DNA of 38,875 nucleotides, taken from NCBI GenBank assembly GCA_036897485.1, contig JAYMTF010000351.1:1-38875 (forward strand), in the 5' to 3' direction. Position numbers and translations under genes: made by a program. Positions 21,929-31,075 of the stretch are shown here, one piece after another (the stretch's first letter is position 1; each line of letters opens with the position of its first letter). Origin of the DNA: Pelargonium nanum (Eukaryota > Streptophyta > Magnoliopsida > Geraniales > Geraniaceae). The notes below the pieces were generated by a model. The model saw only the letters and a list, made by a program, of their open reading frames with translations. It was not told where the DNA came from and made no database searches.

Positions 21929-24900
21929 TTAGAACTTCAGCCATCGTTTCTCCTTTTCTCTACTGGCTACTGCATTTGATGCAGATGCATGAGCTGCCAT
22001 GACCTCTGCCAATGTTGTGCGGGTTTCGTTTAGCTTCCTCATAGCAGCCTCATAAACAGCCTTCTCCTTTCGGTTTCTATTTACCATTTCTTCAAGCTTT
22101 TCAACTCGCATCTTCAAGTCCTTCACCTCGTCATCATAGGCAACCAGGGAGCGTCTATCAACTTTCTTTTCCCCTTCTGCTCCCTTGTTTTGCTGCTTCT
22201 TCGTAGATGCACCGTTCATAGCTTCACAACTTGCAAGTTGCTTATTGATGAGACTAAAAACATCTGGCCTAGATTCCTCTGCAGCTTTTGCTGCCCGGGC
22301 TGCGGCTGCAAACTTTTTATCGCGTTTTCTCTTACCACCCCTGCTCCGCTTCTTCCCTTGTTTTACTTCTGTTTCTTCACCTTCACGAGACTCAAGAGCA
22401 TGGTCGAGAGATTGCTTTGATGGAAGAACTTTCACAGATATGGGAGCCAACATTCCCTGCCCAGATGCACCTAAGCCCATCCCTTCACGATAACCCATAT
22501 TTGCCATCATCTTTGAGGCAATGCCTCGGGTGTGATTCTCCCATTTCGCAAATATGGCTGTATCAGTCTGGATGCCCTTCTGTTGGGAGGTGCCAAGAAA
22601 CCCTAAACCTTCTGGACTATCTTCCTCATAGTCACTAGAATCAGACTGTTCTGAGTCTGAATCACTTTCTTCATCGCCGCTTATTTGAGCATACTCAGAC
22701 AATATTATAGCTTCCACTCCAAGTCTTGAAGAGCTTCCATCATCTCGGAAAACAACCTGCCCCACCCTAAGTTCATCATCCCATGATTCAAGTTCAGCTT
22801 CCCTCCAAAGGCCATCTCTACTACCTGTGGTTGCCCAAATACTAGACCCAACCAGTGACTGCTCCCATAATGTCGGGGTATACTTCCTCAAAGAAGATAA
22901 AGGAACATCAACTCCTACAAAAACGAACCTACATCAGCTCTTAGATACTGGAAGCAACTGTACAAGCGATAACCAACTTAGTAAATAACACTGTTATTCA
23001 TCGTGAATGCAGCATGTAGAGAAAAGGGCAAACCACCACGAAGTTGCTATGTGTATTACAATAGACAAACTAGTAATTCCAAATAAAAGCAAAAAGAATT
23101 GACACAATGCTCCATTTGTCATACATGAAGTTGCATATGGAGGAGCAGCTTGGATAAACAGTTCAGTTCTTACTATAAAGCAGAAAAGAAGTGTCAAACC
23201 TCAAGTATACAGCTATAGTGAATTGTTAAGTACACATCATTTCGCTTAAGTTGGGAAAAGAAGATTGATACCAAATGAAGTTCTTTAGCATCCATATCAA
23301 AGTGAAATCAAGACCAAATAAATGTGTATTAATTTACATTTGCAAATAAAATGGTTTTATCATTTTCAGCTAGTTCCTTTCAAGAAATAATCTGGTTAAA
23401 GTGAGAACATTGGTAATTTTTAGGATCCACTGTTCCTTACAATGGAAACGAGTTAAACATACCATGTGATAAACGGCAGTTAGTGCCAAATCGACACCGT
23501 TGCTGTAGAAAGAACTTGCACATCTGCACTTGGGTGGTCCAGCATTAGTAAATGACATGACAAAGAGAACCACAATTTACTCTATATTAATAGATGTTAG
23601 TATCATGGTGATGGTTACTGGTGCCTGAGAAGTATCAAGCAAATTGCTCCTTGTTTTTCAGCTAAAGAAATCCAACCCATAGCGGACTGCTCTGTGGTTT
23701 GCATGTGGGCATACATGTGTCTGTGTGTAGAATGTTATCAAGCCAAACTGAGGCAATATCATTCTGAAACACACATCAATGAAGGCCAATTTTGCAGAAG
23801 TACAATGCTGAACTGCAATATTCGTAGACTGGGAGGAAAGGAGTCAGTAAAAAAGGTCTGGGAATACAAATATTCTCAGGTTTGGTCATTAGACTAGGCT
23901 AAATCGTAAACCACTAATCACATCAGGTAATCCGTAGCTAGTAGATTTGAATGTTTGAGAAAGCAACCGATTCTCAAGACCCACTAATCTATCACAAAGT
24001 GTTAAGACCATCAGATTCCACAGCAAGAACAATGCATACCCAAAAATGTGTAAAATATGTCAAGCATGCAAACAATGAAGCTTTAGTATTGCCATCTTTT
24101 TATAAAGAAAAAAAAGAAGAAGAAGATAAATGTAGCCTTAAACTAACTAACTTGAGGGGCAATGTCAAAGACATTTCCTTCATAGACCCTGCAAAACTGT
24201 TGCCCTTTTTACTGGGACATTGGCAAAACTAAAACCCAAAATTCAGTTTTTGGAAAATTTAAGTCATGGAAACTTTGAAGCTCTAGTAGTTTTTGACTAA
24301 TTTCTATGAAAAAATTCCATTCAATTCAAGCCAATATGAATATAAGTGCTGCTTCTAAAAGAAGATACATTTACTAGTATTGGTAGGTCTTAGACTATTT
24401 AATTGGATTCACACAAGTAAATGTGTTTTTGTAAACCATTATGCTTTTACACACAGCAATAATACATATTAGGGTCTGATGAACTAATGTGGCAGAATAC
24501 GAGCAGAGGATCCCAAAGAATTTTGTTAGAGGATACAAGTAATCAACCCCAACTTTGTTTAGGATATGGCTTTATTGATGTCAAGTCAATAATTGCATCT
24601 GTTAATTTTCACCATATGTCAGTTTTTTATTTCATTAAACATGGTCTTTAAGAACTTATGAACAACTCAAAAATAAATTGATAAACCAATCAAATAAACT
24701 TGCTTGACAGAATATTTTTTAATGAAGAGAGAAAAGATGTGCAACAGGGAAAACAAAATAGCACTCACCAGCATTTCTTCAGATGTAGGTGTGAGGAAAG
24801 AAATCTTTGCCACATCAGAAGCTTCATATCCAATAACCTGACCATTATACCAACGTCCATCAATGTAGCGGAATCTACATTTTGCTCCCACAGAGTAAGC

Positions 24901-25850
24901 TTTATCTTCCAATGGTTCTGGTTCAACATCCGTAGGATCAAGAGGTTCTGCCTTGACCTCCTCAGAAGTATGGTTGAAACCATTTAGCACGGAATCAGCT
25001 TCTCGTAATAAACGTGCGCGTTTTAGGTGAAAAAGCCCTTCCTCCGCATCCTTGATTGCCAGAAGAAGCTCCTCATGAACCTGACACGCAATAAAAGGTA
25101 AATTATATCAAAAGATAACACCTACAGATCCAAGCACCAAAAATGATCAAACATCCAGAAGAATTTCCATGGCAATAGGAACTACAAAACCTCTTTAATC
25201 CATAGTAAAATTCAAGTTTGACCCACATAACCTATAGGTTACTTATCAAAAGTTCAACTTCAGGGTCTCTTTATAGAAGACCTGGACAGTAAACTATTGA
25301 CCCTGATGCTACACAATTCTGAAATGAAAGCTATTCAACTTCACCACCAGGACCAGAATCAGAACAAAGCTAGAACTGAAAAATAGGAAAGGACTGAAGA
25401 CAGCTTATATGATGCTTTGACTGAACCATTCACCTACTTGGCGTGCTGAATCAGTATTAACAAGCATACACAAATCAAGGCGATACATTTTCTGCATCTG
25501 AGGCGAGAAAACTCCATAAACTTCAGATCAGCTCGCGATACAAAGAATCTCACCATAAGTTTTCTGTTATTTTCCTTCCAACATAACCTAAGCTTTTCCT
25601 TTCTACAAATTTTCAAAAATTAACCTAAATCCTAAAAAAATTATGACGTTTTCTTCTTCTTATTTCTTTCTGGGAAACCAAACAGAGGCATTGAAATGGG
25701 AGGAGTTGGGAAAAGGAAAAGTACCGAGAGAAGCTCAGAATTGGAGGCGTCGGAGGCTAAGGCGTCTTCGATGGAAGCGAGAGAGTCTCTCTGCTCCTGC
25801 AATTGAAGCTGCAGCTGGTCCTCCAGAAGCTTCTCCTCTTCGTTCGCCAT
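21929..25850 (-). CDS. CCCH zinc finger / G-patch protein (C3H22-like, ZGPAT family)
   Basis: Four minus-strand exons, 25850-25725, 25080-24769, 23523-23463 and 22914-21929, join in frame to 494 residues, close to Arabidopsis C3H22 (At2g24830). An N-terminal coiled region (Glu/Gln/Leu-rich) is followed by a Tudor-like module (about residues 100-145, [20 protein letters not shown]). The 61-base exon 3 encodes exactly one zinc finger: Cys148-x7-Cys156-x5-Cys162-x3-His166. A Ser/Asp-rich acidic stretch, a G-patch (about 290-335, with [19 protein letters not shown]), a basic nuclear-type signal ([14 protein letters not shown]) and a C-terminal coiled coil complete it. The animal counterpart ZGPAT is a nuclear repressor and splicing-linked factor; G-patches activate DEAH helicases. 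I infer a nuclear RNA or transcription role. The ATG at 25850 is chosen over 25880, whose extra ten residues are not family-like. Confidence 0.92.
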
Positions 25851-26270
25851 TGCCGTTTCTCTGCAGCTCTGATGATGCAACGAGACTGAACCAACACGAA
25901 CCGCAATAATAAGCGAAACTGAGATTGGGTCGGTTACGGGCCTATATAATGGGCCAAACTAGAATTTTGGCCCATTTTATTTGTGTCTTCTAAATACAAA
26001 CTTGCTATCAAACGAACTCGTATCGGTCAGAACGAATCAACGCTATAAATACTGTGATTGGGCCGGATAGGGCCTATATTGCCCCTTAATGGGCCAAACT
26101 ATAATTTGGCCCATTTTATTTGTCTTCTAAATACAAACGTGCTATCAGACGACATCGTATCGGTCAGAACGAATCAACGAACTGTGACTATAAATACTGC
26201 TCCAGAAAATTTTAAAAACAGAAAGCACAAAATGACACAGAGCTAAAACCCTAGGAGATAGAGGAAGAAG
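25851..26270. promoter_or_regulatory. Bidirectional promoter with site II boxes
   Basis: The divergent C3H22-like gene (-) and Myb/SANT gene A (+) start only 420 bases apart. The interval carries at least six TGGGCC/GGCCCA site II elements (for example near 25951, 25969, 26090 and 26107). A TATAAATA at 26189-26196 lies 75 bases before the gene A ATG. Shared control is likely. Confidence 0.6.
25923..26199 (+). repeat. Tandem duplication of a promoter module (133-bp period)
   Basis: The unit starting GATTGGGTCGG at 25923 recurs as GATTGGGCCGG at 26056. Each copy runs through AATGGGCCAAACT, TTTGGCCCATTTTATTTG, CTTCTAAATACAAAC, TATCGGTCAGAACGAATCAA and a TATAAATACTG box. So gene A has two stacked copies of its core promoter. 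Confidence 0.85.
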
Positions 26271-29080
26271 ATGGATCATGAAGGCATGAAAGATTTGACG
26301 CATTTGTTCGCGAATACGAGCCACAGCCTAAGCGATTTTCGCCGCAAGCTCGAGAAGGAGCTTCAACGAATCTTTCCGGACAACGTAAGTGCAGCAAATC
26401 ATTCAGAGCAAAAAATTGGATTTTAGGTTATTTTTTCTATTGTTTCAAAGTGTTACTGAAATAAGAACTGTTTGATGTCGAGATCAGGCGAATATGATGG
26501 AGCTTCCTTCTAGATTCGAGAAATTGCAGGACGAATTCGTGTTGTTGTGTGATGAGTGCTACTATCTTTTTGAAGCCAAAATGGTAGTTCCTTTTCTCAC
26601 TCTTATATTAAAATGATGGATTTGTAAGTGGAATGTAAGTTAACCTGTGAATATGTTCATTTTAATCAATCTAATCTTGGATAGCTATGACAAGTTGTGG
26701 AAAAAAAATCCATAAGTTATGTCTCCTTTCAAACAGGGAGAAGTTTCATTGCATCCCATTGAATTTGCTGTGCAGTGGGCATAGGCACATCACATTGCAT
26801 ATGGCTGTTTTCCAGCTTGTCGACTGATTTAACTATAGCAGGAAATGAGCTTCAAACTAGAAAAATATAACTATCAAACCCCATTGTGCAGTTTATCAAA
26901 TAGGTAGATAGGAACTATAATTTATCGAGTGATCAGAATTATTCCTTATTAGACAATGGCATGTTTAGCATGGAGTGTGCGAGTTAGATCTTAATCTCAC
27001 GCGTTTAGGTTAAGTTAACCCATGGAAAATAAAATATACCAAACACTTCTTTTTATTAAGTTTGTTTGAATTTGAGTTAAGTGTATAAGTTCTAAACATC
27101 TATTTGTAAGCACTGCCTTGATATTACATTCAACTTGGGAAAATGGGGAACAGCATTTATTAATAAACACTTATTTGGACAATTTCTATGTTTGGCACTT
27201 GCTAGAGTGACTTTGTCTATGCTTGTTATGCTGATTTATATGAAGAGCATTTGCTAAAATTTTGTAGTTACGGTTTAGTTATTTACATTGATTATTTGTA
27301 CTGTGATCAAGCTCATAGTTGCTTTTAAGCTAAAGCTATATGTGTTCTAGTTTGGCTTGTTTTGATCATTTAACATGTTAGGGTTACTTTTTGCTTGAAA
27401 TGAACACACATGTCTTTATGCATCCATGTATGAGTACTATATGTGGTGATTTTACAATTTATTACTTTGATACATTTAGATCTTTCTCCATTAAGAATTT
27501 ATAGTTTTTGTGAACCTTCTGGCGCTTGTTTATTAATAATCTATAGTTTGTGATACAAGTCTTTTGATAGTCCGTTGTATTAATTTTAAACGCAGTTTTT
27601 ATTTGAGAGGAGAACGATAATATGATTAATTGATATGAAATTATGTAATTTCATGCTTATTATTTGACGTGATTAATTGGTAACATCAATCGTGAATGCT
27701 GTTTTCAAGATGGAGCCAAAGTCTGGAAAACCAAAAGAAATAGAGGAAGAGCGTGTCTCTAATAAGTGGGAGCCAGATGTTGTAAAGAAATTTGTTGACC
27801 TTTCTTTAGAAGAGATTAGGAAAGGGAACATGTCACATAATCATCTTAACAAAAAAGGTTGGAAAAATGTAATGACAAGTTTCAACAAAGAAATGGGTAG
27901 AAATTACACTGTAATACAACTGAAAAAGCAATGGAATGTTATGAAAAACGAATGGTTGTGGTTGAAATTTTTCATGAGATATGAGACGGACATAGCTTGG
28001 GAGCAGGTGAAGATGGCAGTAGCTGCAGACCACCCATGGTGGGAAAGCCATATTAAGGTAATTTAAAAAAAAATAATGTTTACTTGTTTGTTAATTTGTT
28101 TTATACTGTTTATGTGACACTGATGGCTTATACTCTAATTTTGATTTTTCTAGATGATTAAAGATTATGGGGTGTTCAAGTTCATAGATATCACATTAAT
28201 AGGGTCCGAGTATGATGTTTTATTTTCTAATCTCACAACCAGTGAGAGGGTGCAAGCAGCGGGTCAATGTGAGGTGATACGAGAACCGAGTCAATTTGAG
28301 GTCATACGATTACCTAATCAATTTAGGGTGATACCAGCACCGGATCAATTTGAGGTGATACCTTCTCCAGATCAATTTGAGGTGATGCCAGCACCGGATC
28401 AATTTGAGGTGATACCAGCACCGGATCAATTTGATGTGATACCAGCACCTAATCATTTTGGGGCGGTACCAGCACCGGATCAATATGAGGTGATACGAGC
28501 ACCTAATCAATTTAAGGTGGTACCAGCACTGGATCAATGTGAGATGGAAGTTGATAGGTCTGGTGTCAGCTTGAAATTTCATGAAGATGTAGCAAAGCAT
28601 GAAGACGATGGTGGATTGCAAGATTATTGTGATGAATACAATCGAAGGGAGGGAAGTGATGATTTCCAAGATATTGATGCTACTGAGGATGACCCAATTG
28701 TGTCTCCTAAACCATCAACAGTAAAGAGAAAGTCAAAAGATGATACAAATAGAAAGACGGGAAGGAAGAAACTTTGTACTGATGCATCTCTTAAGGACGA
28801 TATTCATTCACTCGTGCAAATTACGCCTGCCACAAGTGCTGCTATGCCATCCTGCCGTTCACCATGTTCAGGACCAACCACTAAAAAGTGTTTGGGGATT
28901 CTACAAAGTCTTCCCGGTGTTGTTCCTCGGAGTAATATATGGAACTATGCTTGCAACTTTTTATCCAAAAAGGAAGTGCGGTCAATGTTTGTTTTGCAGC
29001 CAGATGATGAAGCTCGTTTGTCCTGGTTGGAGTTCAACTATGAACTTGCTATGAAGGAAAAACCATATGTAATTTATTGA
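26271..29080 (+). CDS. Myb/SANT-like (LIMYB-type) protein, copy A
   Basis: Four exons, 26271-26384, 26488-26583, 27710-28057 and 28154-29080, join in frame to 494 residues. Exons 1-2 encode a 70-residue helical, charged N-terminal part of unknown role. Exon 3 (residues 71-186) is a Myb/SANT-like domain: SNKWEPDVVKKFVDLSLEE, then GWKNVMTSFNKEMGRNYT and three regular Trp. Residues 224-313 are ten nine-residue repeats of the form QFEVIPAPD. A Lys/Arg-rich stretch (VKRKSKDDTNRKTGRKK) may be a nuclear signal. The C-terminus (LGILQSLPGVVPRSNIWNYA) is the conserved tail seen in L10-interacting MYB proteins. That family is thought to derive from PIF/Harbinger ORF1 and includes DNA-binding repressors. 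Function here is inferred. It is the left copy of a tandem pair. Confidence 0.82.
28265..28547 (+). repeat. Coding minisatellite, ten 27-bp units in gene A
   Basis: Ten in-frame 27-base units of the type CAATTTGAGGTGATACCAGC plus ACCGGAT run from 28265 to 28534, followed by a partial eleventh. Each encodes nine residues (consensus QFEVIPAPD). The first unit and the partial last one both begin CAATGTGAG, as does the single site at the same place in gene B. Confidence 0.95.
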
Positions 29081-29328
29081 ATTCTATGTGACTAACATAT
29101 TGAAACAATATTCTGTTTTATAATTTGTCTTTGTTTATGTTATATTTGGTAATGATAACTATGAACATGTCTGCATTTCAAGAAGTCACTGAATTTGGTT
29201 TCTGTATGCAATGATCTTTTGTTTAAATGTGGTCTTGAAGTTGTATGTTATGTTAATTTTGTGAACAATAAAGATGAAAACTTGCTATCAAACGGAAAGC
29301 CCGCGGTTGATCATCCAAACGAATAATC

Positions 29329-29552
29329 GAATTGTGACTATAAATACTGTTTCCAAAAAATTAAAACCCAAAAAGCTCAAAAAATAAAAAATTATCAGCC
29401 AGGAGACAAATAAAATGAATCTGAAGAAGCGCTCCGCATTGAATTGTGACTATAAATATTGTTTCCAAAAAATTAAAATCCAAAAGGCTCAAAAAATAAA
29501 AAAATTATCAGCCAGGAGACAAATAAAATGAATCTGAAGAAGCGCTCCGCTT
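29329..29552 (+). repeat. Two 112-bp tandem copies of a promoter/leader segment
   Basis: Units start at 29329 and 29441, with GAATTGTGACTATAAATA in each. Each contains a TATAAATA box, an A-rich leader, ATCAGCCAGGAGACAAATAA and an ATG followed by AATCTGAAGAAGCGCTCCGC. They resemble the promoter and leader of genes A and B, so they look like truncated 5' ends left from the duplication. The piece at 29281-29328 resembles the upstream part of the gene A module. Confidence 0.85.
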
Positions 29553-29592
29553 AAAAATTCATTGAGATGGGTATGGGTCAGCGAACAGTGAC

Positions 29593-29600
29593 TATAAATA
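29593..29600 (+). promoter_or_regulatory. TATA box of gene B, displaced from its ATG
   Basis: TATAAATA in the same context (GTGACTATAAATACTG) as the gene A core promoter. It now lies almost 1.5 kb before the gene B ATG because a transposon-like insert (29622-30974) sits between. Confidence 0.6.
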
Positions 29601-29621
29601 CTGTTCCCGAAAAAATTAAAA

Positions 29622-30974
29622 GGGATAATTGCAAATGACCCCCACAAACTTGACGCTTAAATCAAATGTACAGCCTGGAGTTTGTTTTGAAGAATTGAAC
29701 TCCCATAAACTTTTCACAACCCATTCCGTTATAACTCTGTTAAGTTGACTTTCAAAATGACTGAAATACCCCTACATTTTTATTTTAATCAATGATATAC
29801 TAGTTAGCTTTAAGGCCACTGACCTCTCTGTCCATTCACCACCAAACCCAAAATTGTTGGCTCTCATTCAAATTCAATCCTCTTATTCTTCTCTAAATCT
29901 CAACAAAAACCACATCACAGCAACAAAAAAAAAACTCAAAGCTTCATCAATGGATGCTAAGAGCTTCACTAATCCTCCGTTGTTTCCGTCCTCTCCGACC
30001 ACCGAGAGAGAGGAGCCAACCACCACCATTGAGAGCGACGCCATCACGAGCCATTGCCGCCGAAACTTCGATGTTCTCGTCCTCTCCGACCACCGAGATA
30101 GAGGAGACAGCCACTAGATCTACTCTTGCCGACGCCTCCGCTTCTCATCGCCGTCGATCCCAGACGTCGAGAGCCGTCGTCGAACCGATTTGTTGATTTT
30201 TCCATAGTTATGCATGTCTCCACTGTGGATCGAGAAACAAGAAGGTTCATCGATGAAGCACAAATGTTGTCTCGCTGACGATGGATCAAGACGGTGGATC
30301 GAAGTCGGATGAAGACTGTTTGGATCGGTGGTGGCTGGTTGGCTCAGATCTGGTGTTTTGGTTTCAATTTTTTTTTTTGGGTATTTTGTATATCTTTTTG
30401 GGTGTTTTGTGCTCATTTGTATTTGAAAATTTTGTAATATTCGTACGAATGTTGTAATTATGTGATGAAGAAATAAAAATCGATTGCTGTGAGTTTTGCG
30501 TTGATATAAGAATTGAGATTTCTGTCTAGTTTGAGGACAAAAGATTGGATATTAGCCTCTGTTACTTTTTTACCCTATCTAAGAACCAGAGTTGTGCATT
30601 CAATTTGAGATTAGATTGTTTTTGTTTTTCTCAAATTTGAGTTATTGTTTGAAATTAAAATTGGAATTTTGAGTTGTTTGGAATTCAAATCCGAAGATTT
30701 CCATGTGTTCACAATGATTTTCAAGAACACTTGAAGATTTCATGTGTTCTTGATGATATTCAAGTGTTCTTGAGGATCTTCAAGTACAAAAATAAAAGAA
30801 GGGCAATTTGGCCATTAAAAAAAACTAATAAGTCACATGCAATGCATGCGAGGAGAGAGACATTTTCAGTTATGGGTGTGAGAAATTTAATTGGGGTCGA
30901 ATTCTTCGAAATAAAGTTCAAGTTATACATTTGCTTTAAGTGACAAGTTCATAGGGTGCATCTGTAATTACCCC
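29622..30974 (+). mobile_element. Pack-MULE-like non-autonomous element in the gene B leader
   Basis: A 1353-base insert has imperfect terminal inverted repeats of about 35 bases: GGGATAATTGCAAATGACCC on the left, and reading inward on the right GGGGTAATTACAGATGCACC. Nine bases on each side, AAATTAAAA (29613-29621) and AAATTATAA (30975-30983), match at eight positions; 9-bp duplications are typical of Mutator-like elements. No transposase is present. Inside is a GC-richer segment with a short ORF (29950-30117, 55 codons, starting MDAKSFTNPPLFPSS), which could be a captured gene piece. Without the insert, the B leader would align with that of A. The superfamily is inferred from the TSD length. 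Confidence 0.7.
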
Positions 30975-31075
30975 AAATTATAACCAGAAAGCACAAAAAA
31001 ATCACATTATTCTGGCGGGGAAAAATGAAAATGACACAAAGCTAAAACCCTAGGGGAGGGAGAGAGAGGAAGAAG

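Noticed and set aside
22185..22638. Plus-strand ORFs of 76-116 codons
   Set aside because: They lie opposite exon 4 of the C3H22-like gene, whose protein is recognisable; the plus frames are not.
28310..28669. 119-codon minus-strand ORF opposite the gene A repeats
   Set aside because: It is a mirror of the 27-bp coding repeat; its Cys/Trp/Tyr-rich repeats have no independent start, splice or family support.
29950..30117. 55-codon ORF inside the Pack-MULE-like element as a gene
   Set aside because: Too short, no recognised domain and inside a mobile element; described only as a possible captured fragment.
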